DNA of 32,354 nucleotides from a virus. The stretch covers positions 1-32,354 of the IMG/VR virus record IMGVR_UViG_3300032265_002304. One strand, written 5' to 3'. Position 1 is the stretch's first letter; each line of letters opens with the position of its first letter. Below are positions 6,393 to 14,746 of this stretch, piece after piece. Below the pieces are notes generated by a model, which saw only the letters and a list, made by a program, of their open reading frames with translations, was not told where the DNA came from and searched no databases. The position numbers were made by a program, and so were the translations under genes.

Positions 6393-6840
6393 TTACTAAT
6401 CCTAAATCTTTTTCAGTTAATATCATAAATGTCATGTTTCTATCTTTACAGAATTCAAATGCGGCTTTCCATTTTGCCTCATTTACACCATACTGAAAGA
6501 CTTCATCTACAAATCTCTTTGTTTTCTTTGCCGGAATCGCAGGAGGTTTGGTAAATCTTTCGGGTTTAATTTCTACAAGATATTTTTGGATTTCGCCATT
6601 TTTGTTCTTAATTTTGATATAAAAATCCACAAAATATCTATGGACTTTTTTATCCAAGGGTGATATATAGGGCACAATAATCGTCTCAGACCCCCACTCT
6701 AGTACGGACGAATTAAGATCACACCATTTCATAAACCTAAGCTCCCACAATGAACGATAAACAATATTTGTAATATCGCCTTTATATTTCGCAGGGTTTT
6801 TGGTTTTAAATTTTCCCTTGTATGTTTTGGTGTACGTCAT
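6385..6840 (-). CDS. 4: gp4 head completion protein (TnsA/nuclease-like fold)
   Basis: A 151-residue protein (T4 gp4 is 150) with the conserved start YKGKF..KNP.KYKGD.TNI.YRSLWELRFMKWCD. It carries a nuclease-type acidic set: Glu33 in LWEL, Asp72 in YFVDFY, and Glu90-Ile-Lys92 in LVEIKPE. This is the E...D...ExK pattern of TnsA-type endonuclease folds. In T4, gp4 (also called gp50 or gp65) is needed to complete filled heads before tail joining. The active-site residues look intact, so nuclease activity is plausible but unproven here. It is the first gene of the minus-strand operon and begins 28 bases downstream of a perfect late promoter element. Confidence 0.9.
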   Translation of the reverse strand: MTYTKTYKGKFKTKNPAKYKGDITNIVYRSLWELRFMKWCDLNSSVLEWGSETIIVPYISPLDKKVHRYFVDFYIKIKNKNGEIQKYLVEIKPERFTKPPAIPAKKTKRFVDEVFQYGVNEAKWKAAFEFCKDRNMTFMILTEKDLGLVNG

Positions 6841-6844
6841 CCGT

Positions 6845-6852
6845 TATAAATA
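6845..6852 (+). promoter_or_regulatory. T4-type late promoter for the gp48 operon
   Basis: A perfect TATAAATA octamer, the T4 late -10 element read by gp55-RNA polymerase with gp33 and gp45. The ATG of gp48 is at 6884, leaving a leader of roughly 25 nt. It likely drives the long plus-strand tail operon. gp33, encoded in this window, would act here. Confidence 0.85.
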
Positions 6853-6867
6853 ATTATGTTCCAACAA

Positions 6868-6875
6868 TATTTATA
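6868..6875 (-). promoter_or_regulatory. T4-type late promoter for the gp4 operon
   Basis: TATTTATA on the plus strand is a perfect TATAAATA on the minus strand, 28 bases upstream of the gp4 start at 6840. The two octamers point away from each other but are crossed: each lies downstream of the other's expected start site, so the two initiation complexes probably overlap. Confidence 0.82.
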
Positions 6876-6883
6876 AGAAATTT

Positions 6884-8026
6884 ATGGTATCTCCCACTAG
6901 AATTCCGCAAGATGCTGTAGCAGAAAAACAACGTCTAGATAAGTCGAATGCCATCAAATCAAACTTCAAATCCGAATATAAAATTGGTACATACCAATAT
7001 CCGGACGATTTACGGGTAAGACCAGATTTACAACACTTTGTTGCATTTTTTATTAATGTTAGAGATAAGGGCAGATTGGGCATAAACAACAAAGATAAAC
7101 AATATTTTGTAAGTGACACTGAGCAAAAGAGATTAGACGCACTAGCGGCGGATAGACCAAATCTACAACCTGTTGATATCGTACAAGGAATAAAGACAGT
7201 ACAAAATAATGCAGGTACGATTGCTGCATCTGCATATCTATTATCAAGATTAGGATCGGGTACTAGATTTGCTGATATTGGAACAACTATTGCTGGAACT
7301 GCAGGAGCGGCACTCGCAGGAAAAGTAGGTGCAAAATTATTTCAAAATGTCACGGACAATGCAACTGCATTACAAATAGGAACAACACATAGACTAAAGG
7401 ATGTAGTAGCGTTACATCTTGAAGAAAGACCAACCGTTAGATATACTACAAGATATAATAATGGTGGAGATATGGGATTTCTTACTGGACTATTGGTACA
7501 AGGATCAGCAGCAGCATCTGCAGGGACATTAAAAAATCTAGCACCAGAAATTCAGGCAAGAGCATTATCGGAATTTGCTAAATTACCAGGATTGGGTGTT
7601 CTCAATAATTTACGAGAACTATCTACTAAAACTAGAACAAATCCTTTTAGAGAAGTATTATTCGAAGCAGTAGATTACAGATCTTTTCAATTCAAATATA
7701 GATTTTATCCAAAGAGCAAATCCGAAACTGACAGAGTGCACGACATTATTACAATGTTTAAAGTACATATGCATCCGGAATTAACATCTGGAAAATTATT
7801 TTTTATTTACCCATCTGAATTTGATATACAATATTACTATAAAGATAAAGAAAATAATTACTTAAATAAATTTGCAAGATGTGCATTGGTTGATATGCAG
7901 GTTGATTATGGTGGTGAGCAATTCACTACATTTGAAGATGGCGCACCTACAGAAATAGGGATGTCTTTAACATTCCAGGAACTAGAACAAATGACATCTG
8001 AAGGAATTGAAAAGTATGGCTACTAA
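6884..8026 (+). CDS. 48: gp48 baseplate tail tube cap
   Basis: A 380-residue protein (T4 gp48 is 364). After a charged N terminus (residues 1-80) comes a long Ala/Gly-rich helical insert (about 105-155, with AGTAGAALAGKVGAK). The tube-like domain then has the NPFREVLFEAVDYRSFQFKY block, LFFIYPSEFDIQYYYK, CALVDMQVDYGG and the C-terminal FEDGAPTEIGMSLTFQELE. The ending matches gp48-type proteins, which use a tube fold to cap the baseplate hub and seat gp54 and the tail tube. It is the first gene after the plus-strand late promoter. Its 3' end overlaps gp53 by 11 bases. The Shine-Dalgarno sequence is weak (TAAGAA). Confidence 0.85.
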   Translation: MVSPTRIPQDAVAEKQRLDKSNAIKSNFKSEYKIGTYQYPDDLRVRPDLQHFVAFFINVRDKGRLGINNKDKQYFVSDTEQKRLDALAADRPNLQPVDIVQGIKTVQNNAGTIAASAYLLSRLGSGTRFADIGTTIAGTAGAALAGKVGAKLFQNVTDNATALQIGTTHRLKDVVALHLEERPTVRYTTRYNNGGDMGFLTGLLVQGSAAASAGTLKNLAPEIQARALSEFAKLPGLGVLNNLRELSTKTRTNPFREVLFEAVDYRSFQFKYRFYPKSKSETDRVHDIITMFKVHMHPELTSGKLFFIYPSEFDIQYYYKDKENNYLNKFARCALVDMQVDYGGEQFTTFEDGAPTEIGMSLTFQELEQMTSEGIEKYGY

Positions 8027-8627
8027 TCTTTTTGCCGACTATCCAAAAACTTCGTATACTTTAGATAACAATTTAACAGAACAAGTTGTTATTGATATAT
8101 TTAGACGTATTGTACTAAGTAAAGAATATAGAGATAACTCAATATATTTCGAAGAATATGAAGTATTACATGGCGAAAAACCTGAAGAAATTTCTTTTAG
8201 GTTTTATGGCACTCAGGATTTGCACTGGTTGATACTAATGATTAACGATATAATTGATCCAAGATTCGAATGGCCCGTATCCGAGGAAAATTTATACAAA
8301 GCAGTATCTGACAAATACGGTGGAGATAAAAATATCTTTACTATTAATAGTGCAAAAAATAAAGCTGGACAACAAGTAGAAACATATTTTATTTTAACCG
8401 AAGATTCATCTTATAAAAACCCGATAAGATTATTATTTGAAAGCAACGATCCCAATTCTATTAATACACCAATTGCATATAAGGTTTCTCCAGAAATTTC
8501 AGATTATGTAAGTAATTTTGAAGTTGCAGAAAGTAAAAATGAAAGCTACCGATTGATTAAAATACTAAAGCAACAATATGTTCAAGATATTTTAAACAAT
8601 TATAAGAGCATACTGGCAGAAAAATAA
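8016..8627 (+). CDS. 53: gp53 baseplate wedge protein
   Basis: A 203-residue protein (T4 gp53 is 196) with the strong signature GEKPEEISFRFYGTQDLHWLILMINDIIDPRFEWPVSEENL, matching T4 RPEELANAIYGNPQLYWVLLMCNDNYDPYYGW. A lysozyme-like KYGG element and a helical C terminus follow. gp53 clamps adjacent baseplate wedges around the hub. I choose the ATG at 8016, with AAGGA at 8001-8005, over an in-frame TTG at 8007. The gene overlaps gp48 by 11 bases and its TAA shares a base with the next ATG (TAATG), so translation is probably coupled. Confidence 0.92.
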   Translation: MATNLFADYPKTSYTLDNNLTEQVVIDIFRRIVLSKEYRDNSIYFEEYEVLHGEKPEEISFRFYGTQDLHWLILMINDIIDPRFEWPVSEENLYKAVSDKYGGDKNIFTINSAKNKAGQQVETYFILTEDSSYKNPIRLLFESNDPNSINTPIAYKVSPEISDYVSNFEVAESKNESYRLIKILKQQYVQDILNNYKSILAEK

Positions 8628-9964
8628 TGGATCAAATTGCGTTTCCAGGTGACGTAAATATTAAAAATCTTGCGTTGGTTTCCCCTAATACGGGAAATTT
8701 TTTGCCATTGCAAGATTATTTGATAGAATTAAATTTAATGGAAAATATATTTTCTCCTGTACTTACAGGCACTTTATTATTATCTGATAGTAGAAATTTA
8801 ATACAAGAATTTCAAATAGATGGAAGCGAATATTTAATACTAACATTTGTAACTCCTGGGCTTGAGTTAGATAATGCAATATCCAAGGCATTTCGTATCT
8901 ATGGTTTAGAAAATAAAAATTATGTAAATGACGGAAGTACATTAGTATATCAATTAAATTTTTCATCTGTTGAACAATTTAATGATATTTTGAATGCCGG
9001 CATATTTAAAGAATTTAAGGGAAAACCCGAAGAAGTAATTCAAGAATTATTTTTTAGATATATGCAGGATGAACGTAACGTCAGACTTGCAGGAGAACCC
9101 GATACTGGCGGAAAATCTTCATTGACCATACTAGGAGAAAGTGATAATACTATAAAATTTACATCACCGGGATGGAGCCCTATAGAATGTATAAATTGGG
9201 TGGCAAGTAAAACACTTCCAAAAAATAGTACAGCAGCAAATTACTTATTTTGGGAAACAACCAAAGGATTTTATTTTGGAAGTATGGATGAAATTTTTAA
9301 TGCAGCAGATACGTTATCCATAGGAGAATATGTATACTCGCAGGCTTTTATAAGTTCACTAGGTTCTGAAGAACGTAATAAAGCTATGTATGCGATAAAA
9401 TCTTTAAGGATTAATAAGTCGTTTGACCAAGTATCGAATAACTTATCTGGTTATTTTGCTAGTAGAATCGTAGATGTTGATTTATATAACAAACAGTATG
9501 AGACTGTAAACTATAATCATATAGAAAAATTTAGTAATTATAAGCATTCTGAAGGCAACCCAGAGCCAATGTTTAACAAAGCAAGTTTTGTAAATCCATC
9601 AAATCACATAGAAGTAAACTATAGTCATTCTAAATTGTATGATAATCAAGATAATAATTTTGACACAAAAGTAAAATACATATATGGTAATAGAAGATCG
9701 AATCTATTAGAATTACAAAATTTTAATATGGAAATTGTTATATCGGGCAGAACAGATATAGAAGTTGGAAATTTTATTAAGATAAAAATACCCAAAAAAG
9801 ATCCTGGTGCTATTGGCAACGAAAGTAAAAACACTAATAAAAATGATCATTTATATTCTGGTAATTATTTGATAACAGGATTGACACATAAGATTAACTT
9901 TAAAACACACACGATTGCTATGACATGCGTCAAAGATTCTTTTTCAAGTAAGGAAACTATATAA
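8627..9964 (+). CDS. 27: gp27-like baseplate central hub protein
   Basis: A 445-residue protein (T4 gp27 is 391) directly upstream of gp5, its usual partner. It has the hub architecture: a barrel-like N-terminal domain (LQDYLIELNLMENIFSPVLTGTLLLSDS), a middle with SPIECINWVASK, and a C-terminal barrel (FNMEIVISGRTDIEVGNFIKIKIP followed by YSGNYLITGLTHKI). gp27-type trimers form the torus linking the tail tube to the gp5 spike. Direct identity to T4 gp27 is low by eye; the call rests on the shared LITGLTHKI-type ending, length and neighbours. Start and stop couple by TAATG overlap to gp53 upstream and gp5 downstream. Confidence 0.75.
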   Translation: MDQIAFPGDVNIKNLALVSPNTGNFLPLQDYLIELNLMENIFSPVLTGTLLLSDSRNLIQEFQIDGSEYLILTFVTPGLELDNAISKAFRIYGLENKNYVNDGSTLVYQLNFSSVEQFNDILNAGIFKEFKGKPEEVIQELFFRYMQDERNVRLAGEPDTGGKSSLTILGESDNTIKFTSPGWSPIECINWVASKTLPKNSTAANYLFWETTKGFYFGSMDEIFNAADTLSIGEYVYSQAFISSLGSEERNKAMYAIKSLRINKSFDQVSNNLSGYFASRIVDVDLYNKQYETVNYNHIEKFSNYKHSEGNPEPMFNKASFVNPSNHIEVNYSHSKLYDNQDNNFDTKVKYIYGNRRSNLLELQNFNMEIVISGRTDIEVGNFIKIKIPKKDPGAIGNESKNTNKNDHLYSGNYLITGLTHKINFKTHTIAMTCVKDSFSSKETI

Positions 9965-12492
9965 TGGGAACAATATGGTGGACAGGTGTAGTTGAGGACA
10001 GAGATGATCCTGAAAAATTAGGAAGATGTCGCGTAAGGGTATTTGGTTGGCATACTGAAGATATTACTATAATGCCTACAAACACTTTACCATGGGCGTT
10101 ACCCGTACAACCTATAACATCTGCAGCAACATCGGGTGTAGGGTCTGCTCCTGTGGGCATTGTAACCGGATCTTGGGTAGTTGGATTTTTCTTAGACGGC
10201 GACGAGGCACAAAAACCCGTTATTATGGGTACACTTGCAGGCAAACCTTTAGCAACTGCAGAAGCATTATCTACGCAGTCACAAAATTTAACAGCTAAAA
10301 ACTATATCAAAGATCAAACGGGCAAACCGATATATGACCAACAGGGAAACCCTATAAGTTCAGCAGATGATGTATTATTGGAAACTGATACATTAAAACC
10401 TTTAAAAACGCAAGACTTAAATTTAATATTTGAAGCATTAGGTGCAGAATTATCAAACAATAAGTATACAAAAATAGGTGATAACGGTGAGTTAGGTAAA
10501 TATCAATTTACTGCATCTATGCTTATAGATTTGGGATACGTACAAAGACCCGCAGGTGGTATCATTAGTAATACTATATTAGATACTCCTAGCCTTTGGA
10601 ATAACTTAAACGGGATTAAGTCTAAAGCAGATTTTATTAATAATACTGCAGAACAAGAAACCGCTATGTTTTCTAATACGCAAAATAACTATAACACGTT
10701 AGTTCGTTTGGGTAAAATACAAGAAACAGATGACTATAAAATTGTTGGCGGTTTAATAGCATCGGCTCACGTTATGGGAGCAAAGAATGCAGATAAACTA
10801 GATAAAAAAGATGTTGCAGGACAAAGAGCAGAAAAATATTTTACACTCGGGAATTCTGTATTGGGTGGGGATGCTACAGAATTTATAAGACAATATCAAG
10901 AAGCAGGAAATTATTTACCGCAGACATCCACTCTTAATAACGAAGATCTAGCAAAAGTAAAAGGATTTACTGATCCAAATAAAAAATATCCAAAATATGA
11001 ATATGTCGGATTATCCGATATTAATAAATTAGCAACAAGTGATAGATCTCATTTATTATTTCAAATAAAAGAAAATAAAAGAATAGAGAATATTCCGTTA
11101 GGTAGAACAGATCAAACTTGGGATGAACCAGAATCTGCGTATGGTGCAGCATATCCATACAATCAAGTTATTGAAACTGAGGCAGGACATGTAATTGAAA
11201 TAGATAATACTCCAAACGCCGAACGATTACACGTATTTCATAAAACCGGCACTTACATTGAAATAGATGTTAATGGCACAATGGTTAGAAAAGTAGTGGG
11301 GGACAATTACGAAGTAATAGATCGTAATAACTTTGTATATGTAAAAGGCGCACAATGTCTAACGGTGGAGGGCAAAACAACTATATTAGTTAAAGATGAT
11401 GCACAAATAGAAGTAGAAGGTTCTGTATCTGTGACAGGACATGGAGATGCATTAGTACAAGCGGCGGGTTCAATGGCAGTAGTTGCAGAATCGGCAATCG
11501 TAACAGCAAAAAATAGTTTAGATATTGTATCAGAAGGTGCAATTAATTTGCAAGGTAAAAGTGTTAACATATATGCAACAGGTGGTGATATAAACATCAA
11601 ATCTAATAAAGACCTTAACCTACAAACAGGAAGCGCAAATACGTTAAGTTTGAAAGGCGGTATTTCTTTATTAATGGATGCCTTGTCTGTTAAAACTAAA
11701 ATGGGTGCAAATTCCATCAAAGAAATATTATTATCAATACTAACTCCGCCAGATAAGAAAACACCTAACACTACACCGATACCTGTATTGCAAAGAAAAG
11801 CATTAAACGATGACTCATTCTTATTTGATGCAGGAGAATCTGGGGCGACTGCATATAGTAAAACTCGTTCATTAAAAGGCGATATCTCTAATAATATTAG
11901 TTTACAGCCAAACGCTAAAGATTTAGCTGCACCTAATAGTAAATCTACAGGTTCAATAAGCGTAGCGCAAGTTAATTGCGACATATGTAATAAGTTTAAT
12001 AATAGTTTTCCAAGATCGTTTAAATTATCTAAGAATTTTACACTTGGTCAATTATTGGTTGGTAAATTTGGAGTTGGTCTACAAGCTCAAAGAGGACTAC
12101 AAGAAAAAGATATTGTATGTAATCTAATTCAATTAGCAGAAAATTGCCTCGAACCAATAAGAGCAAAATATCCAGATATGCAAATTAGTAGTGGTTTTAG
12201 ATCTGGCGGCAATTCGAGCGATCACAATATAGGAGGGGCGGCAGATATAGTTTTCCCTAGTAGAAGCGTAAATTCTGTAAAAGATATAGCAGCATGGATA
12301 GTAGAAAATGTCCCACATCGTCAGTGTTTATTAGAATATGAGACATATTCTGGTACAGATAAAATCCGAGTGGTGTGGATACATATATCATTCTTGTCAC
12401 GTAATGGTTATTTGATAGAATCTAGCTTCCCTCCAGTACAAACATTTGTAAATCACCAATCTAAGTATAGTAAATTAGTAAATCTAGCATAA
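9964..12492 (+). CDS. 5: gp5-like baseplate hub spike with transglycosylase-like and M15-type peptidase domains
   Basis: An 842-residue protein (T4 gp5 is 575). Residues 1-95 are the gp5 OB-fold (WWTGVVEDRDDPEKLGRCRVRVFG). Residues 150-310, where T4 carries lysozyme, instead hold a lytic transglycosylase-like domain: AELSNNKY with candidate catalytic Glu162, then GELGKYQF. Residues 450-575 are a repetitive strand-rich region fitting the gp5 triple-stranded beta-helix. Residues 675-842 look like an M15-family peptidoglycan peptidase: SSGFRSGGNSSDHNIGGAADI with zinc ligands His754 and Asp761, candidate Glu791, and WIHIS with His807. The protein would pierce the outer membrane and cut both glycan and peptide parts of the wall during injection. 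The peptidase is placed after the helix, at the spike end. The transglycosylase call is weaker than the peptidase call. Confidence 0.88.
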   Translation: MGTIWWTGVVEDRDDPEKLGRCRVRVFGWHTEDITIMPTNTLPWALPVQPITSAATSGVGSAPVGIVTGSWVVGFFLDGDEAQKPVIMGTLAGKPLATAEALSTQSQNLTAKNYIKDQTGKPIYDQQGNPISSADDVLLETDTLKPLKTQDLNLIFEALGAELSNNKYTKIGDNGELGKYQFTASMLIDLGYVQRPAGGIISNTILDTPSLWNNLNGIKSKADFINNTAEQETAMFSNTQNNYNTLVRLGKIQETDDYKIVGGLIASAHVMGAKNADKLDKKDVAGQRAEKYFTLGNSVLGGDATEFIRQYQEAGNYLPQTSTLNNEDLAKVKGFTDPNKKYPKYEYVGLSDINKLATSDRSHLLFQIKENKRIENIPLGRTDQTWDEPESAYGAAYPYNQVIETEAGHVIEIDNTPNAERLHVFHKTGTYIEIDVNGTMVRKVVGDNYEVIDRNNFVYVKGAQCLTVEGKTTILVKDDAQIEVEGSVSVTGHGDALVQAAGSMAVVAESAIVTAKNSLDIVSEGAINLQGKSVNIYATGGDINIKSNKDLNLQTGSANTLSLKGGISLLMDALSVKTKMGANSIKEILLSILTPPDKKTPNTTPIPVLQRKALNDDSFLFDAGESGATAYSKTRSLKGDISNNISLQPNAKDLAAPNSKSTGSISVAQVNCDICNKFNNSFPRSFKLSKNFTLGQLLVGKFGVGLQAQRGLQEKDIVCNLIQLAENCLEPIRAKYPDMQISSGFRSGGNSSDHNIGGAADIVFPSRSVNSVKDIAAWIVENVPHRQCLLEYETYSGTDKIRVVWIHISFLSRNGYLIESSFPPVQTFVNHQSKYSKLVNLA

Positions 12493-12504
12493 TAAATATC
12501 AATT

Positions 12505-12903
12505 ATGGCCCTAACAAAAGCAGTAAAACAATTTGTAGATTTGGATTTATCATTTAAAATAAATCCCTTTACAAAAGATCTTTATCTAAAAACAGATGAA
12601 GATGCAATAAAAACCGCTCTAAAAAATTTAATAAAAACTAAAAATTTTGAGCGCCCATTTCATCCAGAAATCGGCACACAGGCACATACATTATTATTTG
12701 AACCCTTTGGTGCGGCAGTTAATGTTGCTATGAAAAGAACCATTGAGGACACTATTAATACATACGAACCAAGAGTAAGATTAATAGACGTTACAATAAC
12801 AGAATCTTCTGAAACAAATGAACTAGTTGTTACAATTAATTTTACGTTAAAAAATTCAGATAGACCAATAACAATTACAACTTTACTAAGTAGAGTACGA
12901 TAA
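12505..12903 (+). CDS. 25: gp25 baseplate wedge protein
   Basis: A 132-residue protein, the same length as T4 gp25, with the family signatures FERPFHPEIGT, LLFEPF and the EPRVRL motif. gp25 forms the inner wedge core with gp6 and gp53 and is the sheath-docking element conserved across contractile injection systems. It starts 12 bases after gp5 and ends directly against the gp6 ATG. No strong ribosome binding site is visible, so coupling to gp5 is likely. An AATAAATA sequence just upstream is too close to the ATG to serve as its promoter. Confidence 0.95.
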   Translation: MALTKAVKQFVDLDLSFKINPFTKDLYLKTDEDAIKTALKNLIKTKNFERPFHPEIGTQAHTLLFEPFGAAVNVAMKRTIEDTINTYEPRVRLIDVTITESSETNELVVTINFTLKNSDRPITITTLLSRVR

Positions 12904-14745
12904 ATGGCAAACTACAGATTAGCAGAATTAGACTTTGATGATATTAAAGTCAATCTAAAACAATTTCTAACAAACTATAGAGATAAAGATGGATCATTAA
13001 TCTTTAAAGATTATGATTTTGATGCATCTAGTTTATCTATACTATTAGATATTTTATCCTACAATACTCATTACAATGCATATTATGCAAATATGGTTGC
13101 TAATGAGATGTTCTTAGATTCCGCAGTTAAAAAATCTTCAGCAATATCCTTAGCAAAACATTTGGGATATACACCGCTATCCTATAGAAGTGCAAAAGCA
13201 AAGATTAGTTTTACTGTAACAGATCCAATTAATTCGCCTCCCACATTAACCTTGCCAAAATTTTCGCCGTTTACAACTTCAATAAATGGAATAAGTTATT
13301 CTTTTTGTAATCTAGATCCTGTAACAATTAAGCCTGTCAATGGCGTATATTTATTCTCAGATGTTTCTATCGTTGAAGGGTCTCCTCTATCATATACTTA
13401 TAGAGTAGATGTTTCGGGGCCAGACGAAAGATATACAATACCAAATTTAAATATTGATACTACAACAATTAGAGTAACAGTACAAAATTCATATTCAGAT
13501 TTAACAACAGTAACATACGTTCAAGCGGGTGGCCTTGAAGCAGTTGATCCGTTATCTCAAGTTTATTACTTGGAACAAAATCCAACAGGATATTATGAAA
13601 TATTCTTTGGCGATGACACAATAGGTAAAAAATTAAAACCAGGAAGTCTTGTTAAGATTGAATATTTAATTAGTAATGGTACCATATGTAATGTATCCAG
13701 TAATATAGAACAAAATTTTTCACTTGGCATTACAATCGGCGGTGTGCAAGTAGGAAGTTCTATTTTAGCAACACAAAATTCATCGGGTGGCAATAACGGG
13801 GACACTATAGAACAAATTAAATTTAAGGCACCTAGATTTTTATCATCATTTAATCGCGCAGTAACTGCAAACGATTATAAGGCAATTATCGAATCTAATT
13901 ATCCATTGGTAGAATCTATAGCTGTATGGGGTGGTGAGGATAATGTGCCACCAAAATATGGGAAAGTTATTATATCATTAAAACCGTATGCAGGATATAC
14001 AATTAATACTGAAATTAAAAATAGAATTAAACAGGATATTCTTCAAGAAAAAAAAATGATGACTGTTATTCCTGAATTCGTTGATCCTAATTATTTGTAT
14101 ATTTCATTAGATACTAAAGTAAAATTTGATCCTAAAAATTCAAGATATAATGCTAACGAAATTGCTACATTAGTTAAAGCAAAAATTAACGATTACTTTA
14201 GTACAGATTTACAAAAATTTAATCAAAGTTTTATTTATTCTAAATTATCTAAAAATATAGATTTAGTTGATTCTTCAATTATAGGTAATATAACTAATTT
14301 TAAAATACAAAAACGTATAGTACCAACTGTAGGTATCACAAACACATATAATGGAACTAATGCAATAAAATTTGCTAATCCGTTAATGTCTGGAAGTGTT
14401 ATTTCTACAGCGTTTTATTATAGAATAAATACTGATATAAAAACTGTATATGTAAAAGATGTTATAACTACAGAAACTATAAGCACACTAAATCTATATG
14501 ATTTCTATACAGATTCCTTAGTTTCACAAAATATAGGTACTGTAGATTATAATATGGGTATTGTATCAATACCAAAACTAAAAATTGCAGGATATATAGA
14601 AAATAATACCGATATAAGAATATATGCAAAAATAGAAGAACTGGATATTAATGCATCTAAAGATTTGATATTGGTTATAGATGATGGGACCTTAGATACT
14701 ACATCTAAGAAAATATCTGGACTAGTCGTTACGGTAACAGTATAA
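12904..14745 (+). CDS. 6: gp6 baseplate wedge protein
   Basis: A 613-residue protein (T4 gp6 is 660). The N terminus has the strongly conserved LDFDDIKVNLKQFL, FKDYDFDASSLSILLDILSYNTHYNAYYANMVANEMFLDSA and AKHLGYTPLSYRSAKA blocks of the gp6/baseplate J-like family. The middle has YYEIFFGDDTIGKKLKPG, and the C-terminal half is a strand-rich domain. gp6 dimers form the ring that ties wedges together and surrounds the hub. The sequence is AT-rich but otherwise ordinary. It begins immediately after the gp25 stop. Confidence 0.95.
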   Translation: MANYRLAELDFDDIKVNLKQFLTNYRDKDGSLIFKDYDFDASSLSILLDILSYNTHYNAYYANMVANEMFLDSAVKKSSAISLAKHLGYTPLSYRSAKAKISFTVTDPINSPPTLTLPKFSPFTTSINGISYSFCNLDPVTIKPVNGVYLFSDVSIVEGSPLSYTYRVDVSGPDERYTIPNLNIDTTTIRVTVQNSYSDLTTVTYVQAGGLEAVDPLSQVYYLEQNPTGYYEIFFGDDTIGKKLKPGSLVKIEYLISNGTICNVSSNIEQNFSLGITIGGVQVGSSILATQNSSGGNNGDTIEQIKFKAPRFLSSFNRAVTANDYKAIIESNYPLVESIAVWGGEDNVPPKYGKVIISLKPYAGYTINTEIKNRIKQDILQEKKMMTVIPEFVDPNYLYISLDTKVKFDPKNSRYNANEIATLVKAKINDYFSTDLQKFNQSFIYSKLSKNIDLVDSSIIGNITNFKIQKRIVPTVGITNTYNGTNAIKFANPLMSGSVISTAFYYRINTDIKTVYVKDVITTETISTLNLYDFYTDSLVSQNIGTVDYNMGIVSIPKLKIAGYIENNTDIRIYAKIEELDINASKDLILVIDDGTLDTTSKKISGLVVTVTV

Positions 14746-14746
14746 T

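Noticed and set aside
12491-12498. AATAAATA as a late promoter for gp25
   Set aside because: One mismatch to TATAAATA and only 6 bases from the ATG, so the transcript would start at or after the start codon; it arises from stop-codon-rich spacer sequence.
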